This document shows positions 7,320-15,277 of a DNA stretch of 64,000 nucleotides, piece by piece (position 1 is the first letter of the stretch; each line of letters begins with the position of its first letter). The notes beneath the pieces are model-generated. The model was not told the DNA's origin. It saw nothing but the letters and a program-made list of their open reading frames with translations, and did no database searches. The stretch comes from Paractinoplanes brasiliensis (lineage in GTDB: Bacteria > Actinomycetota > Actinomycetes > Mycobacteriales > Micromonosporaceae), in the NCBI RefSeq assembly GCF_004362215.1, contig NZ_SNWR01000001.1, positions 558,001-622,000 of the forward strand. The letters run 5' to 3'. The position numbers and the translations under genes were made by a program.

Positions 7320-8027
7320 TCAGGGAAGCGGGCCTCGGCCGGTGGGCTCGCCGTGTGATGCCGGCTCTGCGGCGGGCGTCGTACCGGCGAGAGCCTTCAA
7401 GGCGTCGAGCACGCTGTCCAGGTGAACGCGCATGGAACGTTCGGCCGCGTCCGGGTCGCGTGAGCAGACGGCTTCGATGATTTCCAGGTGTTCGGGCAGC
7501 GAGACGCTGGGGCGGCCGGGGACCAGCGAGAGCCGGAACTGGTGACGCACCATCTGGCCGTTCAGCTGCTCGATGATCCGGGTGGCCGAGTTGTGCCGGG
7601 CGATCGACCGGACCGTGCCGTGCAGCTGGGCGTTGAGTTCGGAGTAGCGCAGCACGTCGGCCGCCCGTACGGCCGCCTGCATCGACCGGCCGAGCTCGCG
7701 CAGGCAAATGATCTCCTCGTCCGTGATCTGTTCGGCGGCGCGGGCGGCGACCAGGCCCTCGATCGCCCGGCGGATCTCGGTGATTTCGATGGCCTCGGGA
7801 ACGGTGATCTCCCTGACCCGGGCGCCCCGGTTCGGCTGGATCTCGATCAGGCCTTCGGTCTGCAGTCTGGTGAGGACATTGCGGAGCACGAACCGGCTTG
7901 TCGCGTACCGCTCGGTCAACTCGTTCTCGATCAGCCGCTGGCGGGGGGCGTACTCTCCACGCAGGATGGCCGTCCGAAGCTCTCCGTAGACGTCCCTCGT
8001 GACCGGGTCTGGTGCAGGTGTCGACAT
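7320..8027 (-). CDS. GntR/FCD-family transcriptional regulator
   Basis: 235 aa from ATG (AGGAG 12 bases upstream); longer in-frame starts add a low-complexity leader. Residues ~10-75 are a GntR winged helix (RDVYGELRTAILRGEY, RLIENELTERYATSRF, GLIEIQPNRGARV). Residues ~85-215 are an FCD ligand domain (EITEIRRAIEGL, LHGTVRSIARH, EHLEIIEAV). FCD regulators usually respond to carboxylates made by the operon they control. The gene is divergent from the ligK/ligJ-type genes, and TTGT-N2-ACAA-type sites lie in the shared upstream region, so it is the likely repressor of that island. A frameshifted relative lies at 11959-12340. Confidence 0.9.
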   Translation of the reverse strand: MSTPAPDPVTRDVYGELRTAILRGEYAPRQRLIENELTERYATSRFVLRNVLTRLQTEGLIEIQPNRGARVREITVPEAIEITEIRRAIEGLVAARAAEQITDEEIICLRELGRSMQAAVRAADVLRYSELNAQLHGTVRSIARHNSATRIIEQLNGQMVRHQFRLSLVPGRPSVSLPEHLEIIEAVCSRDPDAAERSMRVHLDSVLDALKALAGTTPAAEPASHGEPTGRGPLP

Positions 8028-8048
8028 TCCGGGCGCGCTCCTAGCTGT

Positions 8049-8058
8049 TTGTTGCCAA
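8049..8058. promoter_or_regulatory. GntR-type half operator TTGTTGCCAA
   Basis: Resembles the site at 8129-8138 (TTGTTGACAA) with one change, and lies 22 bp upstream of the gntR start. Suggests autoregulation; inference only. Confidence 0.35.
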
Positions 8059-8128
8059 AGCCCTGGCATCGTATGTGGCGCGAGCGGCCGGGTCGTCGCC
8101 GGTCGGCGGCCTACCGGCCGAGAATGCA

Positions 8129-8161
8129 TTGTTGACAAAGTTGCTGACACCAGCTTACGTT
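8129..8161 (+). promoter_or_regulatory. Promoter with overlapping GntR-type operator for the ligK operon
   Basis: TTGACA (8132-8137) and TACGTT (8156-8161) are spaced by 18 bp and sit 43 bp before the start of the aldolase gene. The -35 lies inside TTGTTGACAA (8129-8138), a TTGT-N2-ACAA palindrome of the FCD-GntR operator type. A repressor bound here would cover the -35. Confidence 0.55.
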
Positions 8162-8203
8162 CGGCGGACCGGGACAGATGATCAACGGAATCACCAAGGA
8201 CTC

Positions 8204-8905
8204 ATGGCTGCTCACTACGTGGTGCGGTCCGTCGACCGGGCCGACACCGACACCATCACCGCCCTGCGCAGGGCGGGTGTGGCATCCGCACACGAGGCGG
8301 CCGGTCGGATCGGCCTGCTCGGCCCCGCCGTGCGGGCCCGCCAGACCGGTGCGGTGATCGCCGGCTCGGCGATCACCGTCTCCTGCCACCCCGGCGACAA
8401 CCTGATGATCCACGCGGCGGTCGAGGTCTGCCGTCCCGGTGACGTTCTGGTGGTCACCACCACCTCGCCGTCGACCGACGGGATGTTCGGCGACCTGCTC
8501 GCCACCTCATTGCGTGCCCATGGTGTGATCGGCCTGGTCAGCGACGCGGGCGTACGTGACATCGCGGCCCTGCGAGAGATGGGCTTTCCTGTCTGGTCCC
8601 GGGCAGTGCACGCGCAGGGCACCGTCAAAGCCAGTCCGGGTTCGGTGAACGTGCCGGTCGTTGCGGCCGGGCAGCTCGTACGTCCCGGGGACATCGTGAT
8701 CGCCGACGACGACGGCGTTCTGGTCCTGCCGGTGGCGGCCGGCCGTCAGGTCGCGCGGGCCGCGGCCGAGCGACTGGCCAACGAGGCCGACAAGCGGGCT
8801 CGGCTGGAGTCCGGCGCGCTCGGCGTCGACATGTACAACCTGCGCCCGCTGCTCGCCGAACTCGGCGTCGAATACGTGGACCGGCTGCCCGCCGACGGGG
8901 CCTGA
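8204..8905 (+). CDS. ligK: 4-carboxy-4-hydroxy-2-oxoadipate aldolase / oxaloacetate decarboxylase (LigK/RraA-like)
   Basis: 233 aa, the family's usual length; ATG preceded by AAGGA. RraA/HMG-CHA-aldolase fold signatures are present: GPAVRARQTGAVIAGSAITV, HPGDNLMIHAA, a GD.L.V block, the catalytic SDAGVRD (Arg-Asp pair) and the closing GDIVIADDDGVLVLP. The enzyme splits 4-carboxy-4-hydroxy-2-oxoadipate into pyruvate and oxaloacetate, the last step of the protocatechuate or gallate 4,5-cleavage routes; it needs a divalent metal. It is first in a plus-strand series with a tautomerase remnant, a dehydrogenase and a LigJ-type hydratase. RraA paralogs without aldolase activity exist, but the LigJ neighbour supports this call. 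Confidence 0.85.
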   Translation: MAAHYVVRSVDRADTDTITALRRAGVASAHEAAGRIGLLGPAVRARQTGAVIAGSAITVSCHPGDNLMIHAAVEVCRPGDVLVVTTTSPSTDGMFGDLLATSLRAHGVIGLVSDAGVRDIAALREMGFPVWSRAVHAQGTVKASPGSVNVPVVAAGQLVRPGDIVIADDDGVLVLPVAAGRQVARAAAERLANEADKRARLESGALGVDMYNLRPLLAELGVEYVDRLPADGA

Positions 8906-9006
8906 TGAGCTACAAGGTCGGCGGAATACGCTGCCTGCAGATGCGCGGCGGCAGCTGCAAGGGCCGGACGAACACCGGCACCCCGGTCGCCGTGGCCGGC
9001 CAATGA
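8905..9006 (+). pseudogene. Remnant of a PrpF-family 4-oxalomesaconate tautomerase (GalD-like)
   Basis: A 33-codon ORF overlaps the ligK stop (TGATG) and starts MSYKVGGIRCLQMRGGSCKG, the N-terminal signature of PrpF/GalD proteins (IPC..MRGGTSKG), which normally have about 350 residues. It then runs into TNTGTPVAVAGQ and stops, overlapping the next start (ATGA). Intact start, stop and overlaps with both neighbours suggest that an internal deletion removed ~90% of a functional operon gene. Loss of the tautomerase would matter for the pathway unless it is supplied elsewhere. Confidence 0.65.
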
Positions 9007-9785
9007 CCGGGGTGCGCGTCGCCGTGCTCGGTCTGGGGGAAGCCGGCGGCGAGATCGCCCGGGACCTCGTCGCCGCGGGCGCCGACGTCCGCGGCTACGA
9101 CCCTCGTGTCAGTCCGCCGCCGGGAGTGGCTGTCCGGACGAACGAGGCCGACGCGGTCCGCGACGCCGACCTGGTTCTGAGCGTCAACAGCTCGCACGAC
9201 GCGGTGCCCGCGATGCTGAACGCGGCACCCCGTCTCGCGCCCGGCAGTGTCTGGGCCGATCTCAACACCGCCGCGCCCGCGGTCAAGGCCGAGTTGGCGC
9301 GGCTTTGTGCGCCGTACGCGGTTGAGGTCGTCGACGTCGCTCTGATGGCTCCGGTCCCGGGCAAGGGCTTGCGTACTCCGATGCTGGTCTCCGGCGCGGG
9401 GGCCGTCCGATACGCCGAGGTCATGACCGGCGTGGGGGCCGAAGTGACGATTCAGCCGGGCCCGGCCGGTGAAGCGATCTCTCGAAAGTTGCTGCGTAGC
9501 GTCTTTTACAAAGGGCTGGCCGCTGCGGTCGTCGAGGCGCTGGCCGCGGGAGAGGCAGCCGGCTGCGGCGCCTGGCTTCGCGCGAACATCGGCGCCGAAC
9601 TGGCCGGATTCGACGAGCGGACGATCGACCGGCTGGTCGACGGCACCCATCGGCACGCCCGGCGCCGGGCTGACGAGATGACGGCCGCCGGCGAGCAACT
9701 GATCGACCTGGGCGTGCGGCCGCGGATCGCCGCCGCCGCCCGGGATCTGCTCATCGAACTACGAGATTCGGGGTCCTCGCCATGA
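9003..9785 (+). CDS. NAD(P)-dependent dehydrogenase, beta-hydroxyacid type with DUF1932 domain
   Basis: 260 aa. Residues 3-150 are a Rossmann domain (VAVLGLGEAGGEIARDL, then D..V..VNSS and a LNTAAP strand) of the 3-hydroxyisobutyrate/6-phosphogluconate dehydrogenase type. Residues ~155-235 match the DUF1932 C-terminal helical domain (RKLLRSVFYKGLAAAVVEAL). The catalytic Lys of beta-HADs is plausibly in RKLLRS or FYKG. It overlaps the tautomerase remnant and the hydratase by four bases each, so it is in the operon. DUF1932 dehydrogenases accompany 4,5-cleavage genes in several bacteria, but the substrate is not established from sequence. Confidence 0.8.
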   Translation: MTGVRVAVLGLGEAGGEIARDLVAAGADVRGYDPRVSPPPGVAVRTNEADAVRDADLVLSVNSSHDAVPAMLNAAPRLAPGSVWADLNTAAPAVKAELARLCAPYAVEVVDVALMAPVPGKGLRTPMLVSGAGAVRYAEVMTGVGAEVTIQPGPAGEAISRKLLRSVFYKGLAAAVVEALAAGEAAGCGAWLRANIGAELAGFDERTIDRLVDGTHRHARRRADEMTAAGEQLIDLGVRPRIAAAARDLLIELRDSGSSP

Positions 9786-10801
9786 TCATCGATTGTCACG
9801 GCCACTACACCACCGCGCCGGCCGCGCACACCTCGTGGCGAGAGGCCCAGCAGGCGGCCTACCGGTCAGCAGGGCAGCCCCCGTCCTACCCGAGGATCAG
9901 CGACGACGAGATCCGCGAGACGGTCGAGGGCAGCCAGCTGCGGTTGATGGACGAACGCGGGATCGATCTCACCGTCTTTTCCCCCCGCGCGTCGGCGATG
10001 GGTCATCACTTCGGCGACGAGGCGGTCAGCGCAGCCTGGGCACGAGTGTCCAACGACCTGGTCGCCCGGGTGGCCGGGCTCTATCCCGGCAGATTCGTCG
10101 GAGTGTGCCAGCTGCCGCAGTCGCCCGGCGCGCCGATCGCCAACTCGGTGGCGGAGCTGCGCCGCTGCGTCGAGGAGCTCGGCTTCGTCGGCTGCAACCT
10201 CAACCCCGATCCCAGCGGTGGCCACTGGACCTCGCCACCGCTGACCGACGTGAGCTGGTATCCGCTCTACGAGGCCATGGTGGAGCTGGACGTACCTGCC
10301 ATGGTGCACGTGTCCGCGGTGACCAACCCCAGCTTCCACGCCACCGGCTCGCACTATCTCAACGCCGACACCACCGCGTTCATGCAACTCGTGCAGGCCG
10401 ACCTGTTCAAGACCTTCCCCGGGCTGCGGTTCGTCATCCCGCACGGCGGCGGCGCGGTGCCCTACCACTGGGGACGGTTCCGTGGACTCGCCGACATGCT
10501 CGGCCGGCCTGCCCTGGAGGAGTCGGTGATGGGCAACGTCTTCTTCGACACCTGCGTGTACCACCAGCCGGGCATCAACCTGCTGTTCGACGTGATCGAC
10601 GTGGGCAACATCCTGTTCGGCTCCGAGATGGTCGGTGCGGTCCGCGGCGTCGACCCGCAAACCGGCCACTATTTCGACGACACCCGCCGGTACGTCGACG
10701 CGCTGGGGCTCAGCGCAGCGGACCGGGCACAGGTGTACGAGGGCAATGCGCGCCGGGTCTACCCACGCCTCGACCTCATTCTTCGTCAGCAATCCCGCTG
10801 A
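9782..10801 (+). CDS. ligJ: 4-oxalomesaconate hydratase (LigJ-type amidohydrolase)
   Basis: 339 aa, within the family's normal length. The N-terminus MIIDCHGHYTTAP carries the HxH metal ligands (His6, His8) and closely matches LigJ. Further metal-site blocks are MVHVSAV, FVIPHGGGAVPYH and NILFGSEMVGAVRG. LigJ hydrates 4-oxalomesaconate to 4-carboxy-4-hydroxy-2-oxoadipate, the LigK substrate, so the two genes form consecutive steps. The start overlaps the preceding dehydrogenase stop (ATGA). No ring-cleavage dioxygenase (LigAB) or LigI lactonase is in the window. Confidence 0.88.
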   Translation: MIIDCHGHYTTAPAAHTSWREAQQAAYRSAGQPPSYPRISDDEIRETVEGSQLRLMDERGIDLTVFSPRASAMGHHFGDEAVSAAWARVSNDLVARVAGLYPGRFVGVCQLPQSPGAPIANSVAELRRCVEELGFVGCNLNPDPSGGHWTSPPLTDVSWYPLYEAMVELDVPAMVHVSAVTNPSFHATGSHYLNADTTAFMQLVQADLFKTFPGLRFVIPHGGGAVPYHWGRFRGLADMLGRPALEESVMGNVFFDTCVYHQPGINLLFDVIDVGNILFGSEMVGAVRGVDPQTGHYFDDTRRYVDALGLSAADRAQVYEGNARRVYPRLDLILRQQSR

Positions 10802-10936
10802 TCTGGACGCTGGTCCTTGTGCCGGTCGATGACCCTGAGGAGCGCTCGGGAGCGGCGCACCGGATGAGATGCGAGGTCACCCTCGCCTCAGATGTACGCG
10901 CGCCAGGCCGGCCGTCTGACCGCTCGCCTGCCGGCC

Positions 10937-10962
10937 GTGGGAGCGCCTGACGTCGTTCCCAC
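10937..10962. terminator. Weak hairpin between convergent ligJ and the DUF6282 gene
   Basis: GTGGGA ... TCCCAC with a 14-base loop; a GGCCGGC/GCCGGCC pair lies just before it. It sits in a 196-bp gap between converging stops. No T-run follows. Confidence 0.3.
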
Positions 10963-10997
10963 GGGCGGCCGAAGGCGACCCGCCTGTCCGCGGGGCG

Positions 10998-11951
10998 TCA
11001 GTGATCGGCTGATCCGGCCGATCGGGAATCTCGGCCGGGGGCGCCCAGCGTCCGGGAGTTCAGCACGGCCATCGTGTGCACTTCGGCCGGGTCGAAGCCG
11101 GCCGCCAGCAGTCTGTCGGCGAAGAGCGCAAGGCCGTCCTCGACCGGGGGGTTGAACGGCTGGCCCAGGTCGCTGGAGAGCACCGAGTGCTGAGGCCCGA
11201 CCGCCCGGATGTTGGCGAACAGGTCATCCCAGGAGACCTTGCCGGTGTACGCGGTGGTGAAGCACCGCTCCAGCAGGGCGCCCTCGGCGGCCAGTTCCCG
11301 TTGCTGCTCGGCCGTCAATCTCTGCGACGTGAACTCGGGGTGGGTGACCACGATCCGGGCGACTCCCTCCTCGCGTGCCGCCCGGACCACCGCGAGGATC
11401 TCCGGCCCGGACAGATGCCCGGTGGCCAGCACCATGTCGTGCCGGGCCAGCACACGCAGCACCTGGCGGACCTGCTCGAGCACCTTGCCGTCGCCGTCGA
11501 CCACCTCGACCGCGTCGGGGACGATGCCGTGCGCGTGCAGATCGTTCTGCAGCGCGTTCCACATTGCCGGTTTGCTGCCCTGCAGGTCGGTGGCGGTCGT
11601 GCTGCGCTGGTTACGCGAGTCCACGGTGGGCATCCACGCGATCCGGGCGCCCAGCCGGCCGGCGATCTCCACGGCCGCCGGGTTCATCCCACCCATCGAG
11701 CCGTTCAGCGTGATCGCACCGAGCGCGTCGACGCCGGGGACGGCTTTGCGGACCACGGCGGCGCGTTCCGCGGTGGTGATGTAGTGCGACTTGAGCACGA
11801 AGCCGGCCATTCCGACCTCGGCGAAGCGGGTGGCCAGGTCCAGATCGTCGATCCGCCGTTCCATCACGTCCGGGGCAACGTGGACGTGCGTGTCGTACGC
11901 GTCGCGAACGATCGCGCGCGCGTTGGCCGAGGGAAGGGGGTGGTCGGACAT
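10998..11951 (-). CDS. DUF6282 metal-dependent hydrolase-like protein
   Basis: 317 aa, RBS TTTTAGGAG before the ATG. The chain follows the amidohydrolase TIM-barrel pattern: YDTHVHVAPD (HxH), FVLKSHY, ATGHLSG, VVTHPEF and SSDLGQPFNP supply His/Asp at the expected strand ends. The match is to the DUF6282 group rather than to LigJ, so it is not a duplicate of the hydratase. It points away from the ligK operon and follows a GntR remnant on the same strand, suggesting it once had its own regulator. A hydrolytic or decarboxylating step in the same pathway is plausible, but the reaction is unknown. Confidence 0.75.
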   Translation of the reverse strand: MSDHPLPSANARAIVRDAYDTHVHVAPDVMERRIDDLDLATRFAEVGMAGFVLKSHYITTAERAAVVRKAVPGVDALGAITLNGSMGGMNPAAVEIAGRLGARIAWMPTVDSRNQRSTTATDLQGSKPAMWNALQNDLHAHGIVPDAVEVVDGDGKVLEQVRQVLRVLARHDMVLATGHLSGPEILAVVRAAREEGVARIVVTHPEFTSQRLTAEQQRELAAEGALLERCFTTAYTGKVSWDDLFANIRAVGPQHSVLSSDLGQPFNPPVEDGLALFADRLLAAGFDPAEVHTMAVLNSRTLGAPGRDSRSAGSADH

Positions 11952-11958
11952 GAATCTC

Positions 11959-12340
11959 CTAAAAGGACTGAAGTGGGCGCATGGCCTTGGACAGGCGCCT
12001 CGAGCGCGGCACGGGTCTAGGGATCTCGACGGCCTCGGGGTCGGTCACCGCCTTCACCCGGGCTCCTCGGTGCGGGGTGAGCGTGACCATTCCGTCCTGT
12101 CCGAGCCGGACGAGGCTGGTACGCAGCTCGCCCGGCCCACACCCAGGCGCTGGGCCGGATCCGCCGCGACCGGAGGTTCGTTCGGCATCGACCGGCCATT
12201 GTAGACCTGTGTGCGCGACCACTCGCAGGCGTCATCCGCCGCCGACGTCACGAGCAGTTTCTCTCCCCACACGGGCTTGAGCCTCCGCGGAGGCACAGGA
12301 TCGGACGAGACCGCAGAACACGGATTGCTCACAATCTTGT
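11959..12340 (-). pseudogene. Frameshifted and truncated GntR-family regulator
   Basis: In two frames the minus strand encodes parts of one GntR winged helix: ADPAQRLGVGRA in one frame, then ELRTSLVRLGQDGMVTLTPH and RGARVKAVTDPEAVEI in another, joined by a frameshift near 12135. No FCD ligand domain follows; the reading ends at 11959, just upstream of the DUF6282 gene. An operator-like ATTGCTCACAAT (12324-12335) remains upstream. The winged-helix part resembles the intact regulator at 7320-8027 (RLQTEGLIEIQPNRGARV), so this is probably an old duplicate. Confidence 0.65.
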
Positions 12341-12592
12341 TCACAGCATCGCCTCCGGGCCGCAACCTGTCAACGGCGGCTGACCTGCGTCGATGTCCAT
12401 TTCGGACGCATCAGGACAGTTTACTTTGGGCGCTATGCCTGAAAATGGGCGTCATGACAGGTGATCAATACTCCTCTACTCTCTCGCTCGGATCGAGGGC
12501 TGGAAGGCGGGCGCCAATCGGCGAGCGCCTGGCCGGCCTGGTCGAACGGCCGTCTCCGTCAGCTGGACGGGCGGATTCTCAGGAGGACTTGT

Positions 12593-13615
12593 ATGTACAG
12601 AGGCTCTCGGGCGCTGGCGGCGACTCTGCTGGCCGCAGTGCTCGTTACGGCAAGCGCGTGTTCGAGTTCGGACGACGGCAGTAGTGGCGGCGGCGCGAGC
12701 GGCGAGCTCAAGAAGATCACGTATGTGACGGCCTTCGGCGCGCTGGGCCGGGACTCCTTCGCCTGGGTCGCGAAGGAGAAGGGCTTCTTCAAGGATGCGG
12801 GGTTCGACGTCGACATCCAGAAGGGAGCCGGCACCACCCAGAACCTGAGCATGATCAAGTCGGGTCAGGCCCAGTTCGCCGCCATGGACTTCTCCGGCGC
12901 GGAGGTGGTGGCGGGCCAAGGGAAATTCACCGACTGGCGCGCCGTGGCGGCCGTCCACCAGCGGACGCTGGTCGCGATCATGACCACCAAGGACACCGGT
13001 ATCAGCAAGCCTGCCGATCTGGTCGGCAAGAAGGTGGCCACCGGCAAGGGATCGGTGTCCGAGCTGCTCTTCCCGGCGTACGCCAAGCTCGCCGGCTTCG
13101 ACAACAAAAAGGTGACCATCCAGCCCGTGCAGGCGACCGCGCTGAACCAGCTGATGGCCAAGCGGCAGACCGACGCCCTCAGCACGTTCCTGCTGAGCAA
13201 GAACGCGCTCGAAACGGTCGCCAAGAAGGATGTGGTCGTGCTGCCCTACAGCGACTTCCTGTCCGACCTGTTCGGCAACGTGATTGTCGCTCCCAGCAGC
13301 CTGATCGCCAGCGACAAGGACCAGGTCAAGCGATTCGTCGACGCCGCGATGAAGGGTCTCCAGTACACGCTGGACCACCCGGAGGAGGCGGCGCAGATCA
13401 TGAACAAGTTCGAGCAGGCCTCGGCCGTCCCGGCCGCCGTTGCGGAAATCAACGCCATGAAGCCCTATTCGTCGTCGGTGAACGGCGCCGCGCTCGGCCA
13501 CATGGACCAGGATCGGGTCGCGCGCAGCATCGCCGCCCTGCAGGGCAACGGGGTGATGCCGACCGGGCTGACCCCCGACAAGGTGGCTGACTTCAGCTTC
13601 ATCCCGGCCAGCTGA
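12593..13615 (+). CDS. ABC transporter substrate-binding lipoprotein, NMT1/SsuA type
   Basis: 340 aa. The ATG follows a CAGGAGGA RBS; the in-frame extension upstream is not protein-like. Residues 1-22 are a lipoprotein signal with lipobox TASAC (Cys22). The mature part is an NMT1/THI5-like periplasmic-binding fold: KKITYVTAFGALGRDSFAWV, AKEKGFFKDAGFDV, GSGQ-like IKSGQAQFAAMDFSG, VGKKVATGKGSVSEL. It delivers a small organic (often aromatic, sulfonate or pyrimidine-like) solute to the permease and ATPase encoded just downstream. A strong hairpin separates it from the permease gene, consistent with higher SBP expression. Linkage to the ligK/ligJ island suggests an aromatic acid or ring-cleavage product. 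Confidence 0.88.
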   Translation: MYRGSRALAATLLAAVLVTASACSSSDDGSSGGGASGELKKITYVTAFGALGRDSFAWVAKEKGFFKDAGFDVDIQKGAGTTQNLSMIKSGQAQFAAMDFSGAEVVAGQGKFTDWRAVAAVHQRTLVAIMTTKDTGISKPADLVGKKVATGKGSVSELLFPAYAKLAGFDNKKVTIQPVQATALNQLMAKRQTDALSTFLLSKNALETVAKKDVVVLPYSDFLSDLFGNVIVAPSSLIASDKDQVKRFVDAAMKGLQYTLDHPEEAAQIMNKFEQASAVPAAVAEINAMKPYSSSVNGAALGHMDQDRVARSIAALQGNGVMPTGLTPDKVADFSFIPAS

Positions 13616-13617
13616 CC

Positions 13618-13658
13618 GAACTGGCGGGACAGGTACTTCCTACCCGTCCCGCCAGTTC
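13618..13658 (+). terminator. Strong intercistronic hairpin after the binding-protein gene
   Basis: GAACTGGCGGGAC (13618-13630) pairs perfectly with GTCCCGCCAGTTC (13646-13658), and GGTA/TACC extend the stem around a CTTCC loop. It begins two bases after the stop codon and lies 21 bp before the permease start. It could be a partial terminator or an mRNA-stabilising element that raises SBP output over the membrane subunits. Confidence 0.8.
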
Positions 13659-13679
13659 CGTGAACAACATCGGAGAGAG

Positions 13680-14469
13680 ATGACGGACCTCGAAGCCGGG
13701 CCCCGGCTGACTCGGGTGTGGAAGAATTTCGGCCTGCCGGCCCTCGGTCTGACAACTACGGTCGGGCTGTGGTGGCTGATCACCGCGGCGTTCAATGTCG
13801 ACCCGTTCTTCGTGCCGTCGCCAGGAGACGTTACGAACGCGTTCCTGCGCGTGCCGTCGTACCTGCTGGAGGAGAGCTGGATCACGCTCAAGCGGGTACT
13901 CATCGGCTTTCTCATCGCTGTCGCCGGCGGCTTGACGCTGGCCGTCGTGCTGGCCGCCTCGCACACGGTCGAACGGATGTTTCTGCCGGTGCTCGCTGCC
14001 GTCAACGCGGTTCCCAAGGTCGCGCTCGCCCCGCTGCTGCTGGTCTGGATGGGGTTCGGGGACAGTCCCAAGATCGTCATGGTGGTGCTGGTCAGCTTCT
14101 TCCCGGTGATCGTCTCCACGATGGCCGGCCTGACCTCGGCCCCGGCCGACCTGCGGGAGCTGGCCCGTTCACTGCGTGCGTCCTGGTGGCAGACCTTCGT
14201 CAAGGTGCGGCTGGTCTGGGCTCTGCCGCAGGTTTTCGTCGGTATCAAGGTTGCCACCCCCGCTGGCGATCATCGGCGCCGTCATCGGCGAGGTGGTCAG
14301 CCCCGATCACGGCCTCGGCTCGGTCATCGCCGGATCGGGCGCCTCCAACGACACTCCGCTCGCCTTCGCCGCCCTGGTCCTGCTCGCCATCATGGGCGTC
14401 GCCCTGTTCTACCTGATGGTCGGCGTCGAGCGACTGCTCGTGCCCTGGGCCCGGGCCATCAACTCCTGA
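13680..14469 (+). CDS. ABC transporter permease (SsuC-like), frameshifted
   Basis: The first ~195 codons encode a normal BPD-type permease: TM segments, then the EAA-loop region LRELARSLRASWWQTFVKVR and the motif LPQVFVGIKVATP. The frame is then lost, and the natural continuation (PLAIIGAVIGEVVSPDHGLG and onward to PWARAINS, stop at 14469) is in the +1 frame. The break lies in a run of five C at about 14258-14262; removing one C restores a ~263-residue permease. Without correction, the first frame reads through and fuses to the downstream ATPase. This is either a true inactivating indel or a sequencing error in a homopolymer. Confidence 0.8.
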
Positions 14470-14477
14470 GGAAGCAC

Positions 14478-15254
14478 ATGATCACCATTGATGGGGTTTC
14501 CCAGACCTTCAAGGGCAGGTCAGGTCCGATCGAGGCCATCCGCGGGATCGACCTCGAGATTGCCGAGGGTGAGTTCCTCACCATCATCGGACGGTCCGGC
14601 TGCGGCAAGTCCACCCTGCTGCGCATGGTCAGCGGCCTGCTCAAACCCACCAAGGGAGAAGTGCGGGTGGCCGGCGAACGGGTCCGGTCGCCGCGCCGCG
14701 ACGTGGCCATGGTCTTCCAGAAGCCGGCCCTGCTGCCATGGCGCACGGTGGAGCAGAACATCATGCTGCCGGTCGAGATCTTCGGCTGGCGCACGGCTGA
14801 CCATCGCGGCCGAGCCGAGCAACTGCTGGAGATGACCGGCTTGGGCGCCTTCCGCAAGCGCCTGCCCCACGAACTCTCCGGTGGCATGCAGCAGCGGGTC
14901 TCGCTGTGCCGGGCCCTGATCCAGAACCCGAAGGTCATGCTCATGGACGAGCCGTTCTCGGCGCTCGACGCGCTGACCCGCGAGGAACTGGCCGTCGAGT
15001 TGCAGCGCATTCACATCCAGCTGGGCACGACGATCCTCTTCGTGACCCACTCCATCCAGGAGGCCGTCCTGTTGGCCGACCGGGTGGCGGTCCTCAGTTC
15101 CCGGCCGGGGCGGGTGCGCAAGCTGGTGCAGATCCCGATCCCCCGGCCGCGGAGCTTCGGGCACAACGCCCACATGGAGGAGGTCGCCAAGGTCTCGGCC
15201 GAGTTGCACACCCTGCTGCTGAGCGACGAACACCTGCGGGCCCCGACCGCCTGA
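14478..15254 (+). CDS. ABC transporter ATP-binding protein (SsuB/TauB-like)
   Basis: 258 aa, eight bases after the permease stop, RBS TGAGGAAG. Walker A is GRSGCGKST, the Q-loop is MVFQKPALLPW, the signature is LSGGMQQRV, Walker B is VMLMDEP, and the H-loop lies in FVTHSIQEAV. It energises uptake with the preceding permease and NMT1-type binding protein. The start codon is in frame with the first part of the frameshifted permease, so a naive ORF call makes a false fusion. It ends convergent with the DinB-like gene (23 bp between stops). Confidence 0.9.
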   Translation: MITIDGVSQTFKGRSGPIEAIRGIDLEIAEGEFLTIIGRSGCGKSTLLRMVSGLLKPTKGEVRVAGERVRSPRRDVAMVFQKPALLPWRTVEQNIMLPVEIFGWRTADHRGRAEQLLEMTGLGAFRKRLPHELSGGMQQRVSLCRALIQNPKVMLMDEPFSALDALTREELAVELQRIHIQLGTTILFVTHSIQEAVLLADRVAVLSSRPGRVRKLVQIPIPRPRSFGHNAHMEEVAKVSAELHTLLLSDEHLRAPTA

Positions 15255-15277
15255 GGCTCGCATGGCCAAGGACTGCC

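Noticed and set aside
13680..15254. A single 524-codon permease-ATPase fusion
   Set aside because: The middle ~70 residues are Arg/His-rich out-of-frame sequence; the proper permease end and the ATPase start are both present, so a one-base frameshift explains it.
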